DNA from: Apteryx mantelli
Lineage: Eukaryota; Chordata; Aves; Apterygiformes; Apterygidae
DNA: 64,000 nt
Direction: 5' to 3'
Assembly (NCBI RefSeq): GCF_036417845.1
Contig: NC_089980.1
Span: forward strand, 55,550,501 to 55,614,500
Made by a program: the position numbers and the translations under genes. Numbering within the stretch: the first letter of the stretch is position 1; every line of letters starts with the position of its first letter. Of this stretch, positions 28,301 through 43,300 are shown one piece after another. The notes under the pieces are model-generated. The model saw only the letters and a program-made list of their open reading frames with translations. It was not told where the DNA came from and ran no database searches.

Positions 28301-31300
28301 GACTTCTAGTGTGTATTTTTAGTGCTCTGTTGTCATTCCTTCAGTGAACAAATATTTTTCTAAAATTTTTGCAGTCCATATTTGTATGCCTTACATTCGC
28401 TCATGCATCTTTTATTTTCCACTGCATGACTTTGTAATTCACCAAATAAGGTTCTCAGCAGCGCATCACATTTTTCAGACAGGAATCTTTCTTAGAGCTA
28501 AATTTAAAGAAGTTGTTAGGAAGTTAGAGTTCAAAACCATCAATCAGGATCAGGTTACTCAAAAAATGAAAAGAAATGTTAACAGTTATTTGAAAAATCA
28601 CAGGTGCAATTAATCTGGGAGAGTCCTTTTTTGTCTTTTGGGGGAAAAATGGTAACTCCATCATCATACTATTTTAGAAATGTACTGAGAATATATGGGA
28701 AATCTTGACTGTTGAAGTTGATTTGGATTGAAACGTCTGAAGAAAGAGTATGTGATGTGAATTTTGAACTGTAATCTACATCACTATAAATATTAGAAAT
28801 TTCTCATTGATCTTAAAAAAAAAAATTCCCACTAAAACATGCAAGTCTTTTTTGTGTATGAAACAGTAGAACTGTCTTCCATCTGAAAAGCTTGCAGGTG
28901 ATAGACTGAATGTTAGATTTTTTTTTTTTTTAAGGAGCATTGAATCCTAAAGGCTACAAGGTAGTAGTTTAAAATATATTGAAAATATTGTGTGTGTTAT
29001 GCCTACTCATTTTTCTCAAGACAGAGTCTTCTGACTTAGCACATGCAGGCACTTTCTCTGTCTTTCTCTCCCTCTCTCCTTTCCGGAATGTTCCATTTCA
29101 TTGGAATGAGTGTGATCTTGATGTTTCCCACACATTGACGGAACACCATTTGAAAAGCTGATAAAAACATCTCTGAGAAATTAACTTTGTTAGAAGATCT
29201 GTGATCTAAGAAAATGCTATTTAACATCCTTATCTTGTGAGCATAGCTGATCTGTTTGATATGATGTGTTTAGCATGCGTGTGGTTTATTATGGAGCAGG
29301 AGGAAGTCTTATAATCTATACTGGAAATGTATGGATTCTGCTTTTCATTTTATTTCTGAAAATGTGTAGGATATTGTAGCTGAAGTGCATGCAAATCTCA
29401 TACTGCAGGAGTCTGGATATACTTTCAGTCTTCTGATGACTGTATCTTACAGGGACGTGTCATGAGTACACTCATTTTCAACTTACTGTCTTCTGAATGT
29501 TTCTTTGATGTTCAGATTTAATTGCCATTTGAGTTTATGGCATCTTTAAAATTGGCCAAGATTGTTGACACGTTAATGTTGAGCAGTGAAATGTTTAAGT
29601 TCTATTACAGTTGTTATAAAATGAAAATTTGGTAGTCAGTATTACTTCAAACAGATATGAACAATCAATATTATACATGAATATCTATGTACAGTATGAT
29701 TACCTGACTTAGGTTGGTATGAATGTGAGGATCTCCTTTGTATAAGCATAGAATTTAATGTTATCACAGTATTAATGCATTCCACAGTTTTTGCCTACAC
29801 TGCATATTGATAAGTCAGTTAATGAAGTTGACCAAGTTAAATCAATATTTATATATTTACTTGAAGTGCTCTTGTTTTTCAGGATGCTTTCCATATGATC
29901 ATGTATTTACATGTATGCATTAAAAGAAAATAAATTGATCAATGATTTTTCTTTCACTTGTTGGCTATCCATTTGGGGGTTTAGAAAAGCACTACCTCTT
30001 GACATATCCTTGGAGGTCTTTGTGATGCCCTCCCCCTAGGAGGGCATAAGGACTACGTACATACTCCTGAATACAGTTTTTCACACAGTTTTGTGCATAT
30101 TGAGGATAACCATAAGTGTACGCAGTGTTTGGCTCTCTCCCTGTAATTCATAGGAACTCCTGGTTGCTACAACCCAAATAGGATAGATAATGTTCTCATG
30201 AGTAATCTTTAGAGTGAAAATGTAGATTAGAGTAGAGTAGAGTGGAGATGAAGTGTTTTGTTCTGTGTCTATCCCTTCTGTTACTTCGTTTTGTTTTTTT
30301 TGAAGTGAAGCTAGTAAATATTCAGAAATGTCCAGAAAGTAAGTTATTTCTCCTCCCTATCCAAATAAACTTTCTTTCAGGAATGTTTTCTAATTGCTGT
30401 TAAAATATGTAGTACAGATGTAACCAGAGCATGTAACTGGAACAGAGAACTATTCTTTAGGTCTACTGTATATGAATCTTAGCTCTGTTGTTGACTGTAC
30501 GTATTGTCCTGGGAGGGTCATTAAATTTCAGTGTATTTATTTCTTCATTGTATTTATCTTTCATTTAAGGGTTAATATAACAGCTAACTCTTGGGTATGA
30601 CATGAAATTTAATTACTTGTAGAATGCACTGAGATCCTTGTGTGAAAATACTGCCTTTGGACCATATCAACCAAAAGGAGATAGTGTCAAGTTTTCTTTC
30701 CCAGACCAAATAACTCATAATTCTTCAGTACCTCTTTTTCCCAGGCACAAGTAGATGTTGTTTCTGAAAGCATAAGAAACTGTTTATAGAAGAGATTGTT
30801 TGAATTTTTTGTTGAGCTCTTTCAATATAGATATGTACATTTTCATTGTGCTTGTTTGAAGGTTAATTGGAAGAAAAGCTAGTGAAGGTGACACTGTGCA
30901 TTTTAAAAAATGTTTATTTTTCATCCAGCAAGATTGTCTGCATTGTTGCTGCAGTTAGTAGTATTACTCTGCAGAAAGAAAAATTTCTATTATTAGGTAC
31001 ACCCCTGGAGGCAGTTCCTTCAAAGAAAAAATTGTACAGATGGAAGAGAATACTTTCCTTTATCTGACACTTGGAGTATCTCTTCATATGCCGCTGATCA
31101 GGAACCTTCTGGAAAGCAGTAGATATCAAAACTAGTTGTTTTTACGCTTGTAAAAATTGTCTCATGCTTTAAAGTTGCTTAGCCTTGATAGGAAAAGTTG
31201 TCTTTGTTTTGTTTTTATGTATGTTTTCGTTGTTTTCCTTCCTGGAAGTCAGTCTCTTCTGTTCTTTTTTCCCTAATGCAGTACTTACCAGTACCAAAAA

Positions 31301-34300
31301 CAGTAATCTGAGTTTTATCGTGCTCTCTATACTGACCCTCTCACTGCCAGTAACTGTGATATCACTAACCTGCATTTCTAACCCAAATCAATCTTCCAGT
31401 ATTTTTTTTAATATATATATTTCCCTACAAAATAAGATTAGAAACTTCCAGATTCTTTGGTAGGATTGCAAGTAGTTCTTTACATAGTTGCAACTTTTGG
31501 TGGGAAAGTTAGTTGTAAAAATAATAAAACAAACATCCACCAGGGAAATGAAGAAAGAAAATGCTAGAGAACTTGCTTTTTAGTTTCACCCTCTCTGTAG
31601 AATTAGTACCATTTGGTTAATGGGCTTTCTGTGCTAAATAAACATCATCTATGTAGATCTCAGCGCCTTGTCACTTTAACCATTTATTATCACCAAGTGG
31701 TCCTAACTGTGGACTACAGCTGCTGCATGTCACTAAACAAGAAAAGGTGTTAACAAATGTAGCTTAATTAGTCCACATTTAAAATTCACACCTCTTTTTA
31801 TTTAACTACAGAAGCAGCAGTGTTTTACAGTAGGATTCTATCTTTAATTGGGATTCTTAAGCATAACTGGCTAGCTGTTCTGTCATTTTACTCTCATTAG
31901 TGTTTATTTTGATAAAGGATTAAATGTAATTTAGATGGGGAGCAAATCTTATATTTGTTCACACATCACAGGTTGGGAGATGGCAACATGGAGAAAGTAT
32001 TAAGACTTAAATTTAGATACGTTGGTGAATGATACTTTAGAAAAGCCCCAGAAGATATATTATATGTAACCGATGACAATTCTTTTGCGAGTGTTTGCCA
32101 TAATGTTTCATACTGTAGCCTAGGGAATACAAAATACTAGATAGCCTTGATTTTTTTGTTCCCAGATTTGCTAGTGGACCTCCTGCAGAGGAGTCATGCT
32201 TGCAGAGTGCTCTGTGGAGAGTGAGTGCTGGCTTTGCCAGCAAATGCCGTAAGTGGCCAGTTTGTTTCTTAAAGTAGGCAGTGATGAGGAAGCCAGTGCC
32301 AGGATCTTTCAACGAGCCCAGATATGTCAACTGTAGGAGGAAGGGTGAAGATACAGATATTTTTTTTTCCTTTTGAATTACTATTTTATGATGACTCTAA
32401 TCTCACTTTAATAATGCTCTGAGTCCTCAAGGGGGAGGACACAATTTTAGACAAACTTTGTTCTTGCAAGGGGTGAATGCCTCCTGTCTTGAACTTGTCT
32501 ATGCTGTTGTAACAACTGAATTCAGCCCACTGTGTTAAACATCACTGTAGTCAATACAAGTTGTTTAGGTTACAGGCCTTTTGTTGTTAATTTTTTCTTG
32601 AATGCCAGTTTTTGTCAAATTCATTTCATTTTCACTTTGTGGTCCTCGCAAGTTCCAAGAGCGGATCCATTGGTTCCTTTCAGATTTTAATGAGGAAGGC
32701 ATGTTTTATCTTGCTGCTGCCAAGGTAAAATAATGGATTTCTTTTGTAGGTGGAACACCTAATTTGAAAACACTGTGGTTTGCCAAAGGACCTGATGTGG
32801 AAAAGCAACGGTATAGTACATTTCTGGCATGCTTTTGCCTTCAGGACATGATGGAAGAGCTCCAAGCTCTGGAAGCACCTGTTGCAGGATTCTGCTGCTT
32901 GCTGGCGTATCTCATCCTGCAGGTAACTTGAATGGTTGCACTTTCTGTAGCCTTCTGCCTCTAGTAAACTGTTTCTTACTAGCCTGTTCCTGACTTTTCT
33001 CTTAATCTTTACTGTAGGCATAATTGATCAAATATAATAGTACTGCATTACAGTATTTTTAATTACTCCATTTAACATGCGTCATCCTGTTTAAGAAATA
33101 GTTGTAGTTTTTTAATAATACGTCATAACTTTCACATGCTCATGACAAAGCCCCTTGGGCAGTTTAACAGACAGTGTCAATTGAGGGATTTGCCCCCCCC
33201 CTCCCCTTTTGGGACCTGTCTGCAAATTAAAGCTCCTCTTTCTGTGTTTCCTTCATGTCATCAAAAGAAGACACACACACCCCCGCCCAAACCCCACAGG
33301 TGACTATGCAGGCTGTGCAAACAGACAATATAAATATTTAGTCAGCTCTCACTACTTTTTCACACCACTTGTGAAGCTACTCGGTTTCAAGCCAGAATTG
33401 AGGATATGGCTGTGCTCATTAAGTTCTGAGTAACAGGGAATCATTAGGTAGTAGTTCTGTTATAATTCCAAACATTTGGCAGCCTACAGACTACTTCAAT
33501 TGTAGTAAAAAGGAATGCAAGATTAAATACAGTATTCATTCATTATTTACATTTTTCTTAGATATTTGATACATTGTCTATACTTGCCACCTTTCAAATG
33601 GTGATTGCATAAGCAGATTTTCCTCTATGAGGATAAGAAAATTACAATGCCTTTATCTAATTTAATGAGCTCTCGTTGCACCTTTTCTTACACTGAATAG
33701 CATTTTCTCTTTCATGATTTGCCTGTTCAGACCTCTCATTTTGCAATGACAGATTTGTATTGATGTGTGATACATGAACACAAGTTCTCTCTAACTTTTT
33801 CTCTCCTTTCCCTTCATATATGTTTGCTCAAACTTAGACGGTGCACTGTGGAAGTTTGTATGGGACTTCTACAGATGGTCAATAGCTACTTTTTTTTTTT
33901 TTAACCTTTGTATAGCAGAATATTAGTGGAAAAAATTTTGAAGATGAAACTCATTAAACATAATCTCATGTCCTATGGTTTCAATTCCACAGGATACATA
34001 CCACATACTTAGTTTTAAACACATCCTTTAGGTGTTTTTTTTTTATTTGGATATGTTCTATTTTGACTGTTTCATTTATTTTATCATGCTATCCTCTATA
34101 CCCTTTTATGCCATGGTTACCAAATTATCTGAGAAGGGTTTTTTTAGTAGAATTAAGAAGAGGGATAGCAAGATAGAACACCTACAGAAATGGGGATTTA
34201 CTGAGCCTCGATCACAGCATATTAGTAAAATAAAAAAAAACTTATAGGGATACGATCTTCAGAAGTTCTTATCCGATGGCTAATGTTTAAAAAAAACAAG

Positions 34301-37300
34301 AGAATAATAGTTTTGCAGCTCATGTCTTCAGTAAGAAGAATAGCAGAGAGATCATGCAAAGGGCTTAGTTTGCTAGAAGTTTTTTCATGACAGTGCCAAT
34401 TTCAGCAGCGCCTGTCCTATTTTTCTGATTCTCTTCTGCTACAATATACCCTGTGAACCAGACTAGGGAACTGATTTGGATTAAAATGTTTTTCACTGCT
34501 GGATTGTTTTTAACTTTGATTAGGTCTCTAATCTTGTCCGTTTGTTTTCTTGGTACGTTTAAGAGGAAAACATGAGAGCAAGAGTAAGTGTCAGCAACCA
34601 TACAGTGAGCTGGCAGTACTGCTTCCATTTATTTTATAGCCGAAAAAGCAATGCTTGTCTAACTGTCACCTAATTCTTGTCCATACTTTATACTTACACC
34701 TTACATTTGTATTAGAGAGTGAAGATGGATAGTAGCCCCAAAGGTGATTGAAGCTGAGAATTTTAGGTTTCCTTGAAGCAGGCTAGCATCATTTAGATGC
34801 TCATCTGATAGAGAAATAAACTTGTTAACAATTCTGTTACTTATCGTCTAATGTAACCTAAAACATAGTTTTTTTGCAAGAACAAGCATATTGATCAGCC
34901 CATCTGGCTTCATCAAAATTTGTATTTATTTAATGTAAAAGTTCAGACAAATTTTTGAAAGGGAGAAAAAAATCCCAACAAGCAAAGCTTAACTGCATAA
35001 ACAAAAAGTGCTGATTTGAAAAGTAATCTTTTCAATGAGGGTACTGCTCAAATGTCCTCCAATTTAAGAATAAAAATAGTGAGAAAATAACAAAATAATA
35101 GTTCTGTCTTTAAAAATGGAGTAAAGGAGTGAATGAGATCAGAGAGCAAACTGGAGTCTCCAAAGAAAGGGGGAATTGAAACATTTGTTTTGAGCTGTTA
35201 CAGTTTTGGAAGAGATCTGACAATGGAAGTGGGATAATTCACCTGGTTAGGATACTAAATAAAGTATTTGAAAGAAGTTTTTTGACATGCTGATCTTTCT
35301 CACATTATTTGGCTGTTCTGCTATGTTGTAGGCATTTCTTCACTGTAGTACTTGCAAGCTGTTTTTGAGTTGCCTTTTTAGGACACAACAGTATTAAGAA
35401 TTGCGCTGTAGGTGAAAGTTACATTTCTGTTACTACATTGTATAAAGTTTACAGGTTTAGTAAACCTCTCTTGTTGCTATCTACACAAAGGTGACAGCTG
35501 GTTTGAAATAAAAATGGGGCCCCTGAAGAGGGGCCAATTTTCAGAAAGGTTTTCCTCAGAGCTTGCAGGTAATGTGTTATTTTTCATCTCCATTTTAGGT
35601 CAACAGCCTCTCTCTGGAGGACTTAAATGCATTTGTGGCTCTCATTCTCTGCCTCAAAGGGAAGGCAGCTGCTCAACTGGCAGATTTGCAGGTATTGACT
35701 GGAATAATTTAGTAATATAAAATATTCATGGTAACTTTGGGATAAATTAAATACAATTTTCTTTTGGGGAATTCTTCTGCATTAAATTTTTTCAGATATG
35801 GGAATTGAGGGTCACAGTAAATATATAGACTCTTAATGTGCTACAGCTTGTATGAATTTTACATGTGTTAATTATGTAAAAAAATTAAAATGGAAGGGAC
35901 ATTTTCTAATGGTTGGAGTCCTAGGGTGAGGGAATTACAATCTCAGGTTTCTTCCTGACTTGACTTCCTGACTTCTAGCCGATGGAAAATTTTAATGCCG
36001 AATCCTGTCTTGCAACATTTCTTCATTCTTTTTTCCTGAAGACGGATAGTGTTTCAGAACATAAGTTGTGTGAAAATCACTTCATTGAATAAAGTTTGAT
36101 ATTACTACTTGTGGGAAAGCATAAACCTATCTGGAGAAAAAATGGCTTGTTACCTAATATTGCCTGCTATTGTGAAGACCTTCTTTTGGATCATTATGTC
36201 CTGTAATATTGAATAACAAAGAACTGTTCTGTTTTTTTTCCATGTTGGTGTGAACTAGTTTAATCGCTTGGATTTTATGATTTGTGGCTCAAACTTCCAG
36301 CACAGTGTTAGAAGTAGGATATAATATTTATTTGTTTTTATTACTAAAGGGGTGGCAGGGAATGAAAACTTAAGACGGTAGAAAACGTATGAATTGTGTA
36401 ATCATGGATGTTTGTGGAATCAGGTAGAGGGGTAGACTGCCTATATGAGCAATCAATTAAATTAAGTAAAGATCATCTTGTGATATATTAATAATAATAG
36501 TATATCAATAAAAATTATCTAACATTTATAAGGCTTTCTAGAATTTGCCATTAGATCTGGGACCAGATTGTAGTAGGTTTTGAAAAAATATTTGAAGATA
36601 TTGACAATGATTAAGAATTGTGTATTGCAGCATTGGTCTTCTGTACTGTGGACTGATCCTTGCAGAAGAAAATCACATTCATTTCCATATGCTGCATGTT
36701 CAGGAGACTAAAGGATGGAGGAATTCTTGGGTCTGCTTATACAGTTGTGCCATTGGCTTTCAGTATGGTTTTGGCAAATTCTTATTATTTCAATACCTCA
36801 GTATTTTCATTTGCAAAATGGTTGTCACAGTGCTTACCTTGTAACCAAGGTGGCCTGTGAGATTTAATTTATAAATGTTTTTAAACTGCTTTGGACTCTT
36901 TGCATAAATAGCACGTAGGAGTATTATTACATTTTGTTTTATGGTCTTTTATTTGAATAAATTATTTTGGTGACTCTTCTCACTTAATTGTTAAGATCCA
37001 GGTTTCCTGACTGTCAATTATTTGGCAGGGGTTACATTTTTTATTAAAGCAAATATATGTGTTTTTCTCTTTCCTTTCTTCTTAAATCCACACATGGAAA
37101 AACAGTTTCTTAGATGGTTATTGCAGTGGGATCACCTAAAAGGTTTCTCTTGCATATCTAACTATGCAAGAGTACTTCCAAGCTAATAACGGCAGACAGT
37201 ATTTGAAACGTTGGCAGTGAACAGCACAGACAAATCGCATGTCTTAGTTACTGATTAATCACTTAAAATCCAAGTCCCTGTTTAGTGGTAAATAGGGTAT

Positions 37301-40300
37301 TTTTTGTGTTTCACTATTTGAGCTGTGGGTCTACTTAAAAGTAAGGGGGAAAGGGTTAGAAATGGGTGGAACCTTATTCTATCCTCATTCTGAAAATCTT
37401 GTTTATATTTCCAGGGGATTCTCTGTTACTTTGAACAGGCCATGTTACAGTTTTAAAAGTCCTTTTTATTGATAGAAAGGTAAATTAGCCACTTCTGTAT
37501 TGTTCATTGTTTTATAGTGCATGGGGACCAAAATTCCCAAGATGGTGTGGTTCCAGTTTCATTATTTGAATTATTTGAACAGATTAAATCCAACCTCATA
37601 TTAATTTCTTCTGAATTCATCACAGATTTGTTCTATAGGCAATCAAATGTTAGGTATTTGTAACAAAAAGGAAGTGATGAGATGAAGGTAATATGACAAA
37701 AAACAAAAATAGAGGATTTATTCCTGTGCAGAAGACATATTGCACATAATGGTGTGCAGAACATGGAGAATATCATTATTTTTTCAAGTCTGATGTGGCA
37801 GTCATTCAGTAAAAGCATAAAGGAAGCCAAGCATAAGCGTGAAGTGTTGACATATTTTGTTTGAAAGTGTGCTTACAGATACTTTTATGTAAGTTTCTAA
37901 AGTGCTCGGAAGTTAATTCTGTTTGAATTAGATGTCTTTATGTGCTTCATTTAGGTTGTGGTTCTGTGGGATTATAAAACTGAGTTTAGGATACAGGCAT
38001 ACCTCGGAGATATTGCAGGTTTGGTTCCAGACCACCGCAATAAAGCAAATATTGCAATAAAGCAAATCACACACATTTTTTGGTTTCCCGGTGCATATAA
38101 AAATTATGTTTACACTATACTGTAGTCCGTTAAGTGTGCAATAGCATTATGTATAAAAAAACAATGTATGTACCCTAACTAAAAAATACTTTATTGCTAA
38201 AAGTTGCTAACCATCATCTGAGTCTTCAGCGGGTCATAATATTTTTGCTGATGGATGATCTTGCCTTGATGTTGATGGCTGCTGACTGATCAGGGTGGTG
38301 GTTGCTGAAGGTTGGGGTGGCTGTGGCAATTTCTTAAAATAAGACAGCAATGAAGTTTGCAGCATTGATTGACTCTTCCTTTCATGAAGGATTTCTCTGT
38401 AGCATGCAATGCTGTTTGATAGCATTTTACCCACAATAGAACTTCTTTCCAAATTGGAGTCAGTCCTCTCAAACCCTGCCGCTGCTTTATCAACTAAGTT
38501 GTTGTAATATTCTAAATCCTTTGTTGTCATTTCAACAATGTTCACAGCATCTTCACCAGGAGTAGATTCCATCTCAAGAAACCACTTCCTTTGCTCATTC
38601 TTAAAAAGCAACTCCTCATCTGTTAAAGTTTATCATGAGATTGCAGCAATTCAGTCACGTCTTCAGGCTCCATTTCTAATTCTAGTTCTCTTGCTGTCAG
38701 CCTGTCCTTTGAAGCTTTGAAGCCAGGCATTGACTTCTCCTCTCTAGCTATGAAAGTCCTAGATGGCATCTTCTTCCAAGATAAGGCTGTTTCGTCTACA
38801 TTGAAATTCTGTTGTTTAGTGTAGCCACCTTCCTCAATTCTCTTAGCTGGATCTTCTGGATAACTTGCTGCAGCTTCTACATCAGCACTTGCTGCTTCAC
38901 CTTGCACTTTGTTATGGAGACAGCTTCTTTCCTGAAACCTCATGAACCAACCTCTGCTAGCTTCAAACTTTTCTTCTGCAGCTTCCTCACCTCTCTCAGC
39001 CTTCATAGAATTGAAGAGAGTTAGGGCCTTGCTCTGGATGAGGCTTTGGCTTAAGGGAATGTTGTGGCCGGTCTGATCTTCTATCCAGACCCCTAAAACT
39101 TTCTCCATATCAGCAAGAAGGCTGTTTCGCTTTCTTATCATTTGTGTGTTCACTGGAGTAGCACTTTGAATTTCCTTCAAGACCTTTTCCTTTGCATGCA
39201 CAGCATGGCTAACTGGCGCAAGAGGCCGAGCTTTTGGCCTGTCTCGGCTTTCGACATGCCTTCCTCATTAAGCTTCATCATTTCTAGCTTTTAATTTCAA
39301 ATGAGAGACATGAGACTCTTCCTTTCACTTGAACACTTAGAGGCCAGTGTAGGGTTATTAATTGCCCTAATTTCCATATCGCTGTGTCTCAGAGAATAGG
39401 GAGGCCCGAGGAGAGGGAGAGAGACGGGGGAACGGCCGGTCAGTGGAGCAGTCAGAACACATGCAACGTTTATTGATTAAGTTCCCTGTCTTATATGGGC
39501 ACGGTTTGTGGCGCCCCAAAACAATTACAATAGTAACATCAAAGATCACAGATCACCATAACAGATAATAATAGTAATGGAAAAGTTTGAAATATTGCAA
39601 GAATTACCAAAATGTGACAGAGAGACACAAAGTGAGCACATGCTGTTTGAAAAATGGCGCCGATAGACTTGCTTGATGCAGGGTTGCCACAAACCTTCAA
39701 TTTGTAAAAAAATAAAACACAATATCTGCAAAGTGCAATAAAGCGAAGCACAATAAAACGAGGTATGCCTGTACTTAACATTGCATCAAAATGCATAAGA
39801 TTGATGCATAATGCTTAAAAGCAGTCACTCTGCTAATTCAGAATCGTTCACAGAATTTTGTAACTTTTTCCTGCAGACCTTAAGGCAGATCAGGTACTGT
39901 CCTTCAATAGCTGACACAGAACTACATGAAGCATGGGGTTTGTATTAACACTCTATCACGTGCTCTGCCAAACTGGAGAGTATGATGATGGAGTTCAGTT
40001 ATGGGTACTTGGGCAGGTACTTTTCAAAGTTACATCACCCTGCTGCTCATATAAGCACTTCATGAACTGATGTATAATTCCTTCTGCTGCACAAAAGACC
40101 AAGAAAAGGCTCACATAATGCAGTTGAAATTTCCGTATTTCTTGTCATTTATAGAGCACTTTCTTGTCTTTTTCTATTGAAATTCATAGTAGTGCCTTTG
40201 GTAGTAGTTAGAGCCAGAATCAATTGACTCTCTGAAGAGAACAGTGAAGAAAGATTTTGGCCTCTTTCCCTTCTGAGGTTGTAAACAGGTGAATAACAGT

Positions 40301-43300
40301 TTCAAAACTTCCCCCCATTATCTTAAAATCATGTATTTTGATGCCTTGGATCTCCCAGTGGAAAATAGTTGCTGTCTCTGGTGGATATCTCTGACTTGTC
40401 AAGCTACATCAAAAGATGATTCTGGGTTGTATTAGTTGCCATACACATACTTTCTTTTTTCTTCATATGTAAGCCACCTGTAATTTTGTGGTAGTAGAAG
40501 TAGTAATTAGAAGAGCTGTTTGAGGTTGATCTCACAACAAGAAGGGTAAAAGGTGGATTGTTTCTCATATCAGTGCTTCTGAAATTATGATGTGTAGATA
40601 AACCTAGCACTGTCTTGTGAGATTCTTCACAGAAGGGCAGGAGACTAAACTGATAGAATACCTTATATAAATACTCTAAAAATAATCATTGATCAATAAT
40701 GCAAGTATTCTGAGAATTGTAATTCAAGCAACTCTCATTTTCAAGATTCCATCCCAGAATATCTAATGCTGTTTTTACTCATTACTGTGCTTATTTAATA
40801 GTTTTAACAAAATTCAGTGTTACCCTGCTAACTCATGTTATTTTAATAGGTATTAAATATGTTATTAGTAGGTATTTAATAGCTTACTTTTCTAGGTATT
40901 TATTTTTAAAATTAGTAGTAGATACAAGTGCAATGAATTAGACTGATACAGAGATAAGTTTAATTTCTGGGCTTTATAATAGGAAAACAGAATTTAATCT
41001 GTTTACTGTAATATTTCTTCTCCACCGAGAAGTTAAACATGATGCCTAGAAACAGCTTAATAACAAAGCTTTCAAGGAGGTTAGATTAAACCTATTTAGA
41101 ATCTACAAAATGTTATGGAAATGTTAGATGACTTGCAATTTTGGACTTAACACTATATTATTTTAAATGTAGAAAAAGTTTACTACTTGTAAACAATTCT
41201 ATGAAGAATACTGTGATTTGATCAAAATAATTTGGCTCTGATTCTGCAGAAGAGTCCATTAGCAAATGTGTTTTAGCAGAAGAAAATTTAACTTCCACTG
41301 TGAAGTATGAGAGAAAAAGCAAATAGAGCTTCTTCTCATATGGTGAAGAGATCTTTCTGTTCTTCACTTCCAAATCTGCTTTCTGATCCATATTTCATAG
41401 TTAATGAGATCCATAAACCCGCAAATTCATGAAACAGAAATATCCGTGCTTTAAATAAAATGGGTTAAAGCCATAAAAACTATGGTTTGTCTCAGGCTGA
41501 AAGCAAGCAGGCTGTGGATGTAGAACTAAAATGCAAATTAAATATTTATTTTCTGAGAATAACATAATGTTTATACATGCAGATTTCATTATTTTTCAAG
41601 ATCGATGGTTTCAGAATACAAAAAGTGCACGTGATAGGCAAGAGCTTTTTATACATTCTTTTTCTCTAAGTTTTTTTTCTAGTTTCCTTGTGGCCCCCTT
41701 ATATGGTATATAAACAATCTGCTTTGCACAAGCCTCCCATAGAGCTTGTACATAAGGTCAGAATTAAATTTTGGACCCCAGGTTGCCTATTTCCCTTCTT
41801 TCTATTTCAATCTGGTGAGTGGTTTTGGCAAAAAGCCCAGAGCACCATCAGTCTGACTTTGCAGCCATTGTAGAGAAAAAGAGGCACTAGCAGTCATGCT
41901 TGCTGTGTTGTTTCTGTTATTGGGCTGGCCCTAGTTGTTTACAAGTGTAGTTATAGGTCATCTTTCACCTGTAATGCATGTAAAATACTGTCCAAACAGG
42001 AGAGGTTGCAATGAATTATGAAAAGAAATACATTTCTTCTAAGATTTCTCCAGATATATGAATATATGAAAAAAATATATTGGAGATGGAATGCTGTGAA
42101 TCACATACTTTCTGAAAGTTGTGGCCAAAGATGAGCTGGGAAAATTTGATTAAAAAGGAAATATACATGGAAATTGTCAGTTGAAATTTGCATCCTCTTC
42201 AATGTGCTTTAAATGGTTTTAAAAGTGACATGTATGTGAGAAAATATGAATCAAACTTATTAAAATCTGAATCCCTTTTCTCCTATGTATTTTCTTCTAG
42301 CTTTCAGAGTTCTGTTTTACCGTAGTGAATGATTTCCCTTGATAACATACTACAGTCAAAATGATGTTTCACAGAAGTAGCAGATGCATGGGTGGACATA
42401 TACAGCACTTTCTGCTGGAATTTATGGCACTGTAACTATTTGTAAGCTCTTTATAGCTCTGCTATAAAATATCCAGTTATGCCAAAATATCTGCTTTGGG
42501 GTAATTACATCTTTTGTGCCACTTGTAAAAGGATCAGTTTGGCTGTCTATGAGGTATAAGAATGTCAAACACTGAAAATGTGCTCCTTTAGTTCTTCAAG
42601 TGCTTTATTAAAAACAATTATTTAGAAAGGATTACTGATTTGAAATGAGCACAGTCATTTTAGATCTTAAAAGTCAAGTCCTAGCAAGTCTTTACAACTC
42701 CATTGTTAATAAGCTTTCACAGAAAACATTAGCAAATATTAATCAGCTTTTGAAATAATTAAAAAACACCCAGCAAACTACTTTGACAGGCAGAAATAGC
42801 TTTAGAAAGAATTGCAGTGCTATGTGAGTTCCTAATATTTTCTGCTGTGCAGTGCCATGGAAGCGAAATTAACTTGGTAATGCTATTATATCAGTATTAA
42901 ACAAGATATTTTTCTGTGAATATTTTTGTAAGGGATATTTAGCCACATTCATGCAAAAAAGCAGTATGTTTTACAGTAGTTTGTGTCCAAGTTAGGGTCC
43001 CTCAAATTTCAGGAGAGTATTGTTAAGTATATTTGGTACTTTTAAGCTCAAAAATTTTCCATTGCTGCCCAAGCAGAAAAGTACAAAAACCACCCTGACT
43101 CTGAACATACCAGATTTTCAGTATTCTGACCTATTTGGCAAGCCAAACCACATTTGTCAACCCCATTAGATGTGATACCTTTCGGACAAACTCCAAACAG
43201 CCTTGGTGAGATATCTGCATTTTTCAAAATATAATTGCTAAAAAAAAATTCTTTCACCCCAGGAAAAATTAAGCCAGTTGAATGTATATTTATCGTGTCT

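Noticed and set aside
30228..30242. AGAGT repeat as a satellite
   Set aside because: Only three units; ordinary low-complexity sequence.
32037..32330. 97-codon minus-strand open frame
   Set aside because: No motif, no splice or promoter context, and composition typical of chance intronic frames.
38234..39201. Tigger transposase as a domesticated host gene
   Set aside because: The catalytic core is deleted, at least two frameshifts are present, and the terminal repeats are intact. This is a dead element copy, not a preserved gene.
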